The notes under the pieces were generated by a model. The model did no database searches, was not told the origin of the DNA, and worked only from the letters and a program-made list of their open reading frames with translations. From assembly GCA_001839685.1 (NCBI GenBank), contig MLAK01000583.1, forward strand, positions 21,912 to 85,911: a DNA stretch of 64,000 nt, written 5' to 3'. This DNA comes from Tritrichomonas foetus (taxonomy: Eukaryota > Parabasalia > Tritrichomonadida > Tritrichomonadidae). Below, one piece after another: positions 1-10,225 of this stretch. The position numbers and the translations under genes were made by a program. Numbering within the stretch: position 1 is the first letter of the stretch; the number at the start of each line of letters is the position of its first letter.

Positions 1-280
1 GCAGTAACGATATAATGAATGCAATGACAACAAAATAAATGCAGTAACAATATAATGAATGCAGTAACAATATAATGAATGCAATGACAATATAATGAAT
101 GCAATAACAACACAATGAATGCAATGACAACATTATTAATGCAATAACAACATAATGAATGCATTGAGAATATAATGAATGCATTGAGAATATAATGAAT
201 GCAGTAACAATATAATGAATGCATTGAGAATATAATGAATGCAATGACAACACAATGAATGCAATGACAACACAATGAAT
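1..280. repeat. 20-bp tandem array (at least 14 units)
   Basis: Fourteen head-to-tail units of exactly 20 bp fill this stretch and probably continue beyond the left edge of the window. A typical unit reads gcaatgacaacacaatgaat. Variation is concentrated at positions 4-6 and 11-13, while the final 'aatgaat' is nearly constant. Because 20 is not a multiple of three, the array would shift frame at every unit, so it is not a repetitive coding region. Two degraded pieces (gaatttacaa) follow to about 310. Confidence 0.95.
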
Positions 281-756
281 GAATTTACAACTTACATCAT
301 GAATTTACAAAATTTCTTCATTTAAATATTCAATAATTAATTTCTTTATTCATTTATAAACCTTAAAAAGGAAAGAGAAAAATTCAATTTCTTTTTTAAA
401 AAATTTGAATACTTTTTTTTTTACATTCAATTTCTATTTTTTTTTTTCTATACATAGGAAAAAATACATACAAAAAATTGAAAATAACTCAAAACCCCGA
501 ACTTTTTGAGTGCACATCTCAAATCGTCGGCGGTTATCCGGGAGTACCCTGAGAATAACTGATTGAGTTCCATAAAATTTCAAATGCACTTTTTTTGAAA
601 AAATTAACCAGAAAGGAATAGAAAGAAAAATAAATAAATAGAAAGAAAAATAAATAAATAGAAAGAAAAATAAATAAATAAATAGAAAGAAAAATCTGAT
701 TCGCTAATATGATCATGTTTACAATCCGATAATAATTACATAAATACAGTTGTGTG
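281..756. other. Intergenic spacer between array and first gene
   Basis: AT-rich spacer with homopolymer runs and a second 20-bp period repeat at 621-694. A short minus-strand open frame across that repeat encodes only Phe/Tyr/Ile/Leu low-complexity sequence and is not a convincing gene. Confidence 0.6.
621..694. repeat. 20-bp purine-rich minisatellite
   Basis: About 3.6 copies of the unit gaaagaaaaataaataaata occur in tandem, the last copy carrying an extra aata step. It is distinct in sequence from the array at 1-280 but has the same 20-bp period. Confidence 0.85.
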
Positions 757-2625
757 TCATTGTGGAGCTATTATAATTTGACTTTGCCCTAAAGTAAATG
801 TCAGCTTGCCCATAAAAGCATTCAAATTATGAATTAACCGATGATCATCAGAATGTACAGCTATAATACTTTGAATAAGAGCAGCTGAATCATCAATGAT
901 TTTTTGATTAAATTCTATATTTCCAAGATCGTCACAAATGGTTTTGACAAATAAGAAATATGTGCTGACATCTTCTTCATCAAAGTCTGATATGATACCA
1001 TGTGTGTACTCAAATATCATGGCATATAATTTTGGAAACAGTTGTGGTGGTGGTTGATTGAAAAGTATTTTTGAAAATTTGATTACTTTGGAAACTGAGC
1101 TAATTGCCGAATAGTCAAAGAGCTGTATATCGTTGAGATATGACATTGCAATATCCATAGCATTTAGACTAATTTTTGGAATATATTGAGGATTTTGTGG
1201 TAAAAGTGTAAGCAAAATATTGATAACCTTACTGGGGAACTGAGGCATCAGTGAGAAGAGAATTTCAAACCATTGATCATTAAACTGGGTAAATCTTTTC
1301 CCTGTTCTCCAAATGAAAAGCAAAAGATGTTCAGGTGGAATTACATCTTTCATATTAATTGCCCGAATTGATACATTGAGTAGAAAATCTTCTGGAAGTG
1401 GGCGGCATTGGCATATTGCTATGAATAATCCAGGAGTAGGATTCAAAAAATTCTCAAGTAGAACTTGAGTAGCTTGTTCTGGAATTTTCCGAAATAGGTC
1501 AGAAATTGCATTATCAAGTGAATTTGACCAACATTTGTCTGTAATCTGCAATAAAATACGGAATAAATGAACATATTCATGAGGCAAGATTGGAACTTGA
1601 TCTTCAGAAACAAGCAAACATGTCTGAAAAATTAATTCTTGGAATTCGCAGATTGGATCTGTAAATAATATGCAAAAATTGAAAAGTTCAGACAAAATGA
1701 ATTTTGTGAATTCTGCATTTTGGAAGAAATCAGGACTATAAGAGACTAAATCATACCATATTTCACATGCAACCTCTGGAATTGAACATGAGAGAATTCC
1801 AACAGCAATATTGATGCCATTTCGAATTAGTCTCAAAAAAAATGGAGTTGAGGGAGTGCTTGTGTTTTGAGGTGAAGCAACAAGAATGGTTCTAAGAACA
1901 TCCGAGCAGAGATATATGAGATTAGGTAATTTATAAGCATCTTCGAATTTATCTAAAAATGAACTAATCATTTCATAATTAGGAATACAATACAGATATT
2001 TTTTAAGAAGCTTCATGAAATCTTCAGAAACTGGTAATTGATTCAACATTTGGGCACAGATAGGATTTATCAATGTTTGCATTTCACCAATCTCTTTCGG
2101 CGTTTTAAAATCATGTATAAAGCTAGTATCACTGCTTATTTCTTCAATAAGTAAGCACATAAACTGGACTTTATGAAAGTCAGGGATGGCCGGAAAAAGT
2201 AATTGAAAAAATTGAAACTCTAGTGCAATAATGTCAGCAATTCCAACGAGACACTGTATTACTTGACAATTATTTTCGAATGTTCGGTTGATTAAGCTAA
2301 GTAATGCACTTATAATTATATTTTTGTCGTTCTCTTGAAATGCAAGCCAGTTGTATTGAATAACCTCGTTTACAATTATCGTTGATTGGAAAATCACATG
2401 GAAATTTGTACACTTGCCGGTCCCAATTTCGTGAATTGCAAAGTTGAATGAATTATCTGAGTGTTTCAGTTGTTCGAATCTCTCTTCATCTTCGAATGTC
2501 ATTCCCATTTCCATGGATTCATAAAAATTTATGATTGTTTCGCGATATTGCTCGATATTTTCAACCATGATGATATGATATGGATGTGCTCGTTTATTTA
2601 TTATCCCACTTTTTAAATCTTTCAT
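757..2625 (-). CDS. Karyopherin-like protein (importin/exportin family)
   Basis: A 622-residue all-helical protein, rich in Leu, Ile and Phe, with no membrane or low-complexity segments. Residues about 25-170 carry the pattern of an importin-beta/exportin superhelix: a short helix with YESM, an F..A..EI helix, a stretch of the type FQST.IV..VIQ.NW, then an I..L..L...IA..AL helix. This is how transportin-3, importin-13 and exportin relatives begin after their N-terminal repeats. It is short for the family (about 900-1100 residues), so it is either a reduced member or a divergent one. The first ATG (2625) is used; a second Met at codon 21 (2565) is an equally good start. A role in nuclear transport is inferred from fold only. 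Confidence 0.6.
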   Translation of the reverse strand: MKDLKSGIINKRAHPYHIIMVENIEQYRETIINFYESMEMGMTFEDEERFEQLKHSDNSFNFAIHEIGTGKCTNFHVIFQSTIIVNEVIQYNWLAFQENDKNIIISALLSLINRTFENNCQVIQCLVGIADIIALEFQFFQLLFPAIPDFHKVQFMCLLIEEISSDTSFIHDFKTPKEIGEMQTLINPICAQMLNQLPVSEDFMKLLKKYLYCIPNYEMISSFLDKFEDAYKLPNLIYLCSDVLRTILVASPQNTSTPSTPFFLRLIRNGINIAVGILSCSIPEVACEIWYDLVSYSPDFFQNAEFTKFILSELFNFCILFTDPICEFQELIFQTCLLVSEDQVPILPHEYVHLFRILLQITDKCWSNSLDNAISDLFRKIPEQATQVLLENFLNPTPGLFIAICQCRPLPEDFLLNVSIRAINMKDVIPPEHLLLFIWRTGKRFTQFNDQWFEILFSLMPQFPSKVINILLTLLPQNPQYIPKISLNAMDIAMSYLNDIQLFDYSAISSVSKVIKFSKILFNQPPPQLFPKLYAMIFEYTHGIISDFDEEDVSTYFLFVKTICDDLGNIEFNQKIIDDSAALIQSIIAVHSDDHRLIHNLNAFMGKLTFTLGQSQIIIAPQ

Positions 2626-3122
2626 TCAGAAATATATTTATTTATGTTCAATAGTTTATACCATAAACTCATCAAAAAGTTATATAAATAATTAGTGTTT
2701 TCAATGAAACTTTTTTTGAGATGACTTTTCTATCTCGGCTTCTCCAAAATAGCATTTGAATGATCAAAATATGGTTTATTATCAAATTAACTTTTCATAG
2801 ATTCCCAACATCCGTCAATCTATCAAATCAACAATTTTGAGATTAATGAAAAATTCTTTTTCTTTCGTTTGAACATTTTGTTGAGAGATGCAAATTTAGA
2901 TATACAACACATAAAAATAACCACATTAGACGCACATTAAGAATTATATTGATTTCAAAGAATATAATTGGAATAAAGATTTTCCAACTGAATCTTCCTT
3001 CCAAAGAGGGAATTTCGATATAATGCTTATTTTTTCAATCAAAAATAATTTATGAAAAACTAATAAAATAAAATAAAAAAAAAAATAAAGATTTGAAAAT
3101 GAAATCGAAGACCTCATGCACT
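2626..3122. other. Intergenic spacer
   Basis: AT-rich spacer between two minus-strand genes. It should hold the promoter of the karyopherin-like gene and the 3' end of VPS29. No open frame or structured element stands out. Confidence 0.5.
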
Positions 3123-3689
3123 TTACTCTTCTTCACTCTCCTTTGTGAACTTCTTCTTGTCAATCTGCATATTTCCATCCTCTGTAAGAACATATGTAAA
3201 TATTTGAGCAGTCGATGCTTGAATATTAATCAAAACAAATGATGGGCTAACTTCAGTCGTTGCTGGAGTAAAAGCTCCGGTTGCTGAACCTGGGTTAACA
3301 AAAAGTTTTCCATCAGCTTCGAAAACAACAGACCTATGACCGCCACCAAAACAAAGAATATCAACATCGAGTTCGCGTGCTTTTGTGGCAAGTCTATCTT
3401 TGTCGTTTGATGGAATAATTGAGTATGAACTTGCTAATCCGATCTTAAAACATCCAGCGTTTACAATTAATGTTTCGTTCTCGCAAAGATCGTCGTCATC
3501 GAATTCACCACGAACCATTTGAACGTCTGAGCAAAAAGATTTTAATAAATCTACTTCGGATTGGGTACAAAGATTTCCTGTGCAGAGAACTTGGTAAATT
3601 TTACCGTTTGAAAGATTCTCTTTAAAGACTGGTGGGATAGTGTGGGAGCGGAGTGGAATATGAAGATCGCCAATAACAAGAATTAGCAT
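3123..3689 (-). CDS. VPS29: Vacuolar protein sorting 29 (retromer subunit)
   Basis: A 188-residue metallophosphoesterase-fold protein, close to the usual family length (about 182). It opens MLILVIGDLHIP, has LCTGNLC at residues 35-41, RGEFD near 60, and the diagnostic NPGSATGA followed by PSFVL.NIQAS. VPS29 is the small subunit of the retromer coat that recycles receptors from endosomes. D8, H10 and N39 of the metal site are present, but the usual third-strand Asp is Glu62. The family's later histidines are largely replaced: the GH.H motif reads FGGGHRS. This suggests a scaffold rather than an enzyme, as accepted for other VPS29 proteins. The frame is open six codons further upstream from a GTG; the ATG at 3689 matches the conserved start exactly. 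Confidence 0.93.
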   Translation of the reverse strand: MLILVIGDLHIPLRSHTIPPVFKENLSNGKIYQVLCTGNLCTQSEVDLLKSFCSDVQMVRGEFDDDDLCENETLIVNAGCFKIGLASSYSIIPSNDKDRLATKARELDVDILCFGGGHRSVVFEADGKLFVNPGSATGAFTPATTEVSPSFVLINIQASTAQIFTYVLTEDGNMQIDKKKFTKESEEE

Positions 3690-3941
3690 TAGTAGTCTGT
3701 TTGTCACTTTTTTCTGTTAAGCAATAGAATTTTCTGTAAGAATTCTTCATGAATTCCTAAAAATCGATAAATTTTACACAAAAATTATGAAGCCACACGT
3801 AAAGTTCTAACTGGCGCGCGTAAAAAAATTCACCGATTTTAAAAATCACATCTGTGAAGCAAAACAGCTTTAAACGGGAAAAAAAATTCACTAGGAAATC
3901 AGAAATAATTATTTTTTACAAATTGACAAACAAACAAAATT

Positions 3942-5465
3942 CTACGGAATATCTTTGCGCATCCGTTTAAGCCTTCGAACTGGCTTCCTTTTTTCTTTGA
4001 TTTTGCTTTCAAATTTCGCTGCTTTATCATCACGATATTTTTTATAGCATTTTTCGCAATAAGGATAGCCATGAACGCGAATCCAATTATCTTGAGTGAG
4101 TTTAATCTGACATATCTTACACTTGAAGCAGTCTGAGTGATAAGCTCTTCCATCCCAGCGAATCACATCTTCATCATTAAAATCACCGTGGCAAGCCCAA
4201 CATTTCCTCGTAGCATATGCGTCGCCATGCGTTGGACAATATGGCCGATTTCTGTAAACGACGTAGTTTTGACCTCGGAGTGGAATATTGCATTGCGTGC
4301 ATACAAAGTGTTCTGGATGGTAATGGTTTCCATGGAACTCAACAGACCTCTCAATTATTACCTTTCCGCATTTTTTACATATTTTGTTAGAAAGGTCAGA
4401 AATGCATTTTTTACAAACTGGCTTTCCTGAAACTAAAGTGTAATCATCAATTCCTATTCCCTCCGAGCAAACGTGGCACCTGAGACACGTTCTATGTATC
4501 GGACTATCATAACAATCTGGCTGTATTTCATCGCGCGGATCAAGTACATAAAGGCCGCAAACAATACAACGATGTAAATTGTTTTGCTGGCATGAGCAAA
4601 AGTGACAGTATGGTTGCTCCATCATAAATGTGCAATTGGGTGGTCTCAAATGACGATGGCATTTGCTGCATTTGAAACAGAGTGGATGATAGGAATTTCC
4701 ATGCGCAAAGTAGCAGCGTTCTTTGCATGGTTCTTTGCAAAGCGCGCAAGTAGGAAGCAGAGTTGGTTCTACTTCAGGGGAGCCAATATGATTAGCTGCA
4801 GGAAGTGATAATTTATATTGTAGGCGTGGCTCATCTGTGAATGCGAATGTCTGATTATTTGAAAACCTCAGAAGTTTATCGAATTGCTGCTCTGGAGTGA
4901 ACCCTGGAATATTGATCGAAATATCTGACGAGCCTGGTTCAAAATCAGGTTCAAAGCGAAATCCGAATTTTGGATCTTCATCTGCGTCTTGTAAAAGGAG
5001 AGGCTTGCGAAGTGAAACTGGTGATTCTGGAAGGCCATTGAAAAAGCCACACGACCGAGCAATTCGTTCTGCCTTATCATTATCAAAAACTGATGATTTG
5101 GATTTAGCTAATTTCTTGCTGGGGTTTCTACTTTGGTCATGGAAGTTTTCTGATTTGGGTGCGGCTTTTGGCAAAACTGCACCAGAATACGAATCTGAAT
5201 AACTATTTTCTTTATCGTCTGGCGAATACGAAGATGAATCTGATTCTTCAGAAGCAGATTCTTCACTGTAATCACTGTTTGAATCAGATTGATCGTAATT
5301 TCTGTTTAAACCATCAGATCTTTCTTCGGCTGAGAAATCTTGACTACTGGATTCCATCACTTGCTCGAAATCGGTAAAACGTCGTTTTGCAAGAGGAATT
5401 TTCTTTTTCTTTTTCGTAAAAGGGAGTTCGCTCAAAATATATTCATCAGAAGACATGTCGCTCAT
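3942..5465 (-). CDS. Four-LIM-domain protein with disordered N-terminus
   Basis: A 507-residue protein. Residues 1-235 are Ser/Asp/Glu-rich and probably disordered, with basic patches KKKKK and KKLAKSK. Four consecutive LIM domains follow at about 240-290, 300-354, 363-413 and 422-473, each with two zinc knuckles of the C-x2-C...H-x2-C / C-x2-C...C-x2-C/H type. A basic Lys/Arg tail ends the protein. Four tandem C-terminal LIM domains are the architecture of paxillin-type adaptors, which link membrane sites to actin. The N-terminal half has no recognisable LD motif, so orthology is not claimed. The role is most likely cytoskeletal scaffolding. ATG at 5465, with a second Met at codon 4. Confidence 0.88.
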   Translation of the reverse strand: MSDMSSDEYILSELPFTKKKKKIPLAKRRFTDFEQVMESSSQDFSAEERSDGLNRNYDQSDSNSDYSEESASEESDSSSYSPDDKENSYSDSYSGAVLPKAAPKSENFHDQSRNPSKKLAKSKSSVFDNDKAERIARSCGFFNGLPESPVSLRKPLLLQDADEDPKFGFRFEPDFEPGSSDISINIPGFTPEQQFDKLLRFSNNQTFAFTDEPRLQYKLSLPAANHIGSPEVEPTLLPTCALCKEPCKERCYFAHGNSYHPLCFKCSKCHRHLRPPNCTFMMEQPYCHFCSCQQNNLHRCIVCGLYVLDPRDEIQPDCYDSPIHRTCLRCHVCSEGIGIDDYTLVSGKPVCKKCISDLSNKICKKCGKVIIERSVEFHGNHYHPEHFVCTQCNIPLRGQNYVVYRNRPYCPTHGDAYATRKCWACHGDFNDEDVIRWDGRAYHSDCFKCKICQIKLTQDNWIRVHGYPYCEKCYKKYRDDKAAKFESKIKEKRKPVRRLKRMRKDIP

Positions 5466-6962
5466 AGTTTTTACATAAATATGGTTACATTTTTAATTGA
5501 AAGAAAAAGAGCTTTTTGTGAGATATGAAAATGTTGACAAAGATAATTCAATGAGTACGACCATATAAGATCTGTAAAAGTTAAGATCTAATTTTCCTGG
5601 AACTGTTTGATATTCATAGTTGTATTTATGATGATTGTGTCGAGTATGCATGGAATATCAGAATGATGCAAATTGTATTTTTGTGTTACAAAAATGTAAT
5701 AAAATAACGAAAAAAAGTTATGCCAAATTATTTGTAGATTAATTGACTGGTCAAAAGAAGGAGAAGTTCAACAATCTTTGCCAAATGCCTAATTGGTTCA
5801 TTTTAAATGAAATCCTCCGATTTAATGAAGACAAAAACTTAATAACAAATGTAACCACGAGGATTAATTCTTATGTGAAATACAAGGACAGAAATGATGG
5901 AACTAATATACCAGTAAATCAAAAAAATAAAAATAAAATATAAGTGAGATTTCGCCAAATGTGGAACATTGAATATCACCATACAAAATTCTTTAATTAT
6001 TTACTTCTCTCAATAGGCTTGATTCTTACTGACAAAGTTACACCTCTTTTCTGGTGTGAATTCGGTCTATCTATCAGAGAGCCGGAATTATTTTTCACTT
6101 CATTGAGATTATTTCACCTCATTTTTGTTTTTGGAAATAATGAATGGTCATTTCAAATGAAAAAGTGGGAACATCACTATTCAATTATTTTTCAATGGGA
6201 AATAAAATATTGAAGCGACTATTGATGTGTTTATATCTCGATGTGAGATTGATTAATTGATGAATCACCTTGGTGAAAATAAAAATCTCATTTTCAACCA
6301 TTTGATAAAGAGAATCTTTTATTTTATCTGTACATAGCTTGTATCATAAAGATTTTTATTTATTTTATTCAATTTCATTTTCCTAAATCATGAATAGAAT
6401 GGAATATGTGAGTGTCTTTCTAATTATATTATGAAATCGTGAATATGTAGAATCCTGAAGATATTCATTCAAGCTTTTAATGTTTTGCACAACTTGATGC
6501 TTATATCAATCGAACTTAATCTATCAAATTTTTTGTTTTTAAATTATCCTTTTGAAGATGTTTTATGCGCAAAATCATTTTTTTTCCGAAAAATTTTCAT
6601 TATCGAAAAATCATTGAGTATTGGCTCTTTTCACTCTAGTAAGAGTTTGAGAATTATTGGGTGTTATAATGATGTCGAAAAGGTATTGGCTTTTGGGAGA
6701 TTTCTACAATCACAATCATTGAGTGAAGTTGGACCGTTTATCAAAAAAAAATGTCAACTTTTTGATAAATGGTTAGCTTCTCCAGCAACTTTTTCAGGCA
6801 TAACATGTCTGGATATTTCACCTTTATTATCAATATATTCACCTCCCTCATTCTTTGATAATCCATAAAAAATAATGTGATATTTTTCTTTTAAAAAGTT
6901 GAAATATATTATTTGACCCTTTGAAAAATCCTCAAATTATAAACTATTAGAAATAAGCAAAA
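5466..6962. other. Divergent intergenic region, no convincing gene
   Basis: About 1.5 kb between divergent genes. The longest frame starts at ATG 6497 (after a TTG at 6485) and runs to 6868 on the plus strand, about 123 codons. It shows no recognisable domain, and its Phe/Leu/Ser-heavy composition fits a chance frame or gene remnant. Two other frames around 5743-6213 open only from TTG or GTG codons and look spurious. Confidence 0.4.
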
Positions 6963-7823
6963 ATGGCGTCTCCTCAAAAAGAACAACAACCTTTAAGTCT
7001 TGAAGCTGATTTCACACGCCACGTCCTTTCTCTTTTCGGCAGCCTTTTCGACTATCGCGCTGCTCCTTACATCGGCCCAATCCCACCTGACGATATCCAA
7101 CCAGAAGAAGAAGAAGAAGATACTTATGAACCACCTCCTCCATTTTCTTCATCTCTTTGCGACTTCCGCTTGAGAGCTTCCTATAAACAAGATGTCGATT
7201 CTCATCCAGCTTTGATTGATGAATTAACAGCCAAAGGAGAGACAATCATCGAAAACACCAAAAATCCAGAAAGCCAAACTATAATTCTCGGAGAACGCTT
7301 AGCAGCTCGAAGTATGTCAGGAAAGACCACCGAAACCGAATTAAAGATGAAGAGGAATGAAGCTCTCGAAAAGAGCCGCCAAGCCGCCTCAGCCAGAAGG
7401 AAGAAGTTTATTGACGCTCGCAAAAACGCTACAATGGAACTCGCTCAACGTGAACGTGAAGATTATAAGGAATTAATGCGCGAATTCGAAAAAATGAAAA
7501 AGGCAGAAATGAAGCAACGCCAGGCATTCGCTGAAGTCAGGCGTGAAGCTATGGTCAAGCGACGTGAAGAACAGCTGAAAAAGCGTGCCATTGAAATTCG
7601 CAAACAAGAAGAAGCTCGAAGAACTGTAGAAAATGTTACTTATCGTTCGCAGATGTTCCCAACTGCCAATACACAAAACATCGAGACACTCGACCGCGAA
7701 GCTCGTCAGGAAATGATGCGTTCTGTGAAAACGAGACGTGAAATTGGACAGCGAATCAACCAAAGGAACAAGGAGACAATAAAACCCAAGCAGAGGTTGA
7801 ACGACCGGATCTTGAGCCCATAA
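6963..7823 (+). CDS. Coiled-coil protein, Arg/Lys/Glu-rich
   Basis: A 286-residue protein of unknown family. Residues 1-60 are globular or extended with an acidic EEEEE stretch followed by PPPP. Residues about 115-225 form a highly charged single helix or coiled coil rich in Arg, Lys, Glu, Ala and Gln. The tail is basic. Codon use is C-rich at third positions compared with surrounding spacers, which supports a real, well-expressed gene. The profile suits a cytoskeletal or flagellar filament-associated protein, but nothing in it identifies a family. The start is the first ATG, about 40 bp after AT-rich sequence. Confidence 0.85.
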   Translation: MASPQKEQQPLSLEADFTRHVLSLFGSLFDYRAAPYIGPIPPDDIQPEEEEEDTYEPPPPFSSSLCDFRLRASYKQDVDSHPALIDELTAKGETIIENTKNPESQTIILGERLAARSMSGKTTETELKMKRNEALEKSRQAASARRKKFIDARKNATMELAQREREDYKELMREFEKMKKAEMKQRQAFAEVRREAMVKRREEQLKKRAIEIRKQEEARRTVENVTYRSQMFPTANTQNIETLDREARQEMMRSVKTRREIGQRINQRNKETIKPKQRLNDRILSP

Positions 7824-10225
7824 TAGGACTAAAGGACGTAACTCCATTTTTCTTTTTCTTTTTTGATGTTTTGATTGAGAAGTTGCTATTCAATTTGCAC
7901 ATCAAGATTCACTAAACGTTCTCTCTTACCAACAGAAATTTTATGTAAAATTGTATACTGTCTAAACTTTTTGATAACATATTCCGAATTATTCAAAAAT
8001 TAACTTTTTGAAGGGCAATGGTGATATGAAATTGATTTCAAATATTTCATGTATCACTGCGAGTTAGAAGAAATCAACCTGAAACATTACTGTTATTAAC
8101 TGTAATGAGCAATGTGGTCACGATGTATCAAAGTGGCTTTCAATAAAATGACAGAAAATTGTAATAAAATTACAGAAAGCCTCAACTTCTACGTTTTTGA
8201 TAATTTTAATTCACTACTCGAATTAAAATGGTTATTCAATTTCGTTGGTAATTTTTATGGCAGTTTTCTCAATAGATATGGCTGGCCATATCTTTTCAAT
8301 TTTCAAACGCGAAAATAATGAGCGCAGGCTCAGTTTCCTTTTCATAAGAAAATCAAAAAAGCAAGTTTAAGACCAAAGAACGGAAAAATTCATTCTTTCG
8401 AAAAACTCATCATGATTTAAAAATGGTTGAGATGTTTAACATGTGATAATGGAGGGGAAATGGACACATATTATTGTAATAAGGGATTTTTGGTAAAGCT
8501 ACTGACGCCCAACATGGAAAATTGAAAGTAAGCGTTTACCATCGAAATCTTGATATATCCTAATTTATACATAATATTCTAAAGCTTTAGAGACAGGATA
8601 AAATCGTATAAGAATGTTTATTCCATCTTGAAAGTCTTTTTTTATACTCCCCATTTTTCATTTTTCTCTTTCAATTTTCCAAATTCATTTTCAATATTTC
8701 TAGTTCTTCACAATAATTGAGATATTTGATCCTTCAGAAATAACCATCGATGATGTGAAATAATCGAATAACCTAATCGTTGATAGAAAACTGCGAAATA
8801 AAAGGTCAAAATTTCACCTATCTACTTTAAACGTCCGATTATTTTTCAAATTTATTGAATTTCGACCAGTTTTATTTGAAATATTTCAATTGTTCAGAAT
8901 TAAATAGAATTTTAAAATATGAATAAAATTTGATAAATAAAATTCAATCATAGAAAGATGTATACAAACCAAATAGTCTTAACGTACGAAATCACTAAAA
9001 TGATCCTTATCATCAGTATTACTTAATACCATCAGTCAAAAATCAAAACCCAAATANCTAAAAGAATGACGAAAATTTCCCTTATCGCAAACTTCGCAAA
9101 TGGCCGAATTCAAAAATATTTCGAAAATGATTCTGAAGAAGCTATTGTTTCAGTTTTCGGGTGAACAGCTTTCAGTCAATTGTTAAATCTATTTTTTATA
9201 GTTATGAGCCATATTTATTCATAGTTTTGAAATTTTGCAACAATTAAACCGAAAAAAGAGCGATTTTGGAGGAAGCTTAAAAAAAAATTGTGAGAAGCTT
9301 TTTTTCCAAGAATCACAAAGATTATAATACTGCTTCCCATAATTCTATTTACACTTCTTCTATCGATTTTTAATTAAAAATCGCGAAAATTTTGATAGTT
9401 TTAACTCAGTGATGTTGAATTAATTCAATTTCCATTTGACAAATATGAATGTATTGAAATCTTTTCTGTCATAAAATTTTAGTATATGAAGAAAATAGAC
9501 TGGCAGTCCTCAACAGCACATTCTCAAGCAGGGATACAGATACAACGATTGAAAGACCAAATCAAGAAAAATGGAATCCAATATGTTTTTTTCCATACTC
9601 GATGCCAAGTGAATTTTCTGATGACTCGCCATTTAGATGGCAAAACATTCGTAATCTTCTCATTGATGCCTAAATTTTTTTTATTTATATCAAAATTATT
9701 AATATTTTTTTTATACTTCATTTTTGTATTTTGGAAAACATTATAATTTTCGATGGAGGGTCATATGATAATAAAAAGCACGATTTATGATAAGAAATAA
9801 TCAAGATATTAATGCTATAAAATCACTTTTTATCTCAATAATTCTCAGAAATTTCTGTGGGGTTTATTTTTTTCTCACAATTTTTTTATGGATTTGGTTT
9901 TCTCTGTATCTTGATTTTTAAATTATAATATTTATATATTATTAATAGGATTACAATTAAATAATTTTTAGATGACTATAATATCAACAATTATTCATTT
10001 AGATCTCTCAATAGTCTTCTACATCTAGATCTAGTTAGTTTGTATACATCTTCATAGAAGTTCTTTTCATAAGTTTATTTTTTTTTTATTGAACATCAAT
10101 TCGACCTGTGATGGTGGTTTGAAGCACTTTTTAGAATGAATTATTGGTGAAATAGGTGAAACAAAATTCTTTATAAAATAAGGAAAGTGAAGTCAATTTC
10201 TATCGGTCATTATACAACTAGCCGT
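7824..10225. other. 2.4 kb gene-sparse region
   Basis: No convincing gene. Short frames at 8112-8318 and 9486-9746 on the plus strand begin with ATG, but the first lacks domain features and the second ends in a Phe/Leu/Ile run read from AT-rich DNA. A weak inverted repeat pairs TGGTAAAGC (8491-8499) with GC-g-TTTACCA (8532-8541). One undetermined base (n) lies at 9057. The last part must hold the glycogen phosphorylase promoter. The 16-mer aggtgaaacaaaattc near 10156 recurs near 20274. Confidence 0.5.
10207..10213 (+). promoter_or_regulatory. Trichomonad-type initiator (Inr)
   Basis: The heptamer TCATTAT lies 17 nt from its A(+1) to the ATG at 10226. It fits the trichomonad core-promoter consensus TCA(+1)Y(T/A)(T/A) and the short 5' UTRs known in these organisms. 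It also argues against starting the protein at the GTG at 10187, which lies upstream of this site. Confidence 0.6.

Noticed and set aside
534..716. 60-codon minus-strand frame in the spacer
   Set aside because: Its Phe/Tyr/Ile/Leu translation comes from the 20-bp purine repeat; no codon or domain signal.
5743..6213. Two consecutive plus-strand frames
   Set aside because: They open with TTG and GTG only, lie in AT-rich spacer and show no domain.
6485..6868. 127-codon plus-strand frame
   Set aside because: First codon is TTG (ATG at 6497), composition is Phe/Leu/Ser-heavy and no family pattern is seen. Kept only as a note in the spacer entry.
10187..10225. Start of glycogen phosphorylase at the upstream GTG
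   Set aside because: GTG is not a normal eukaryotic start, and the likely transcription start (10209) lies downstream of it.
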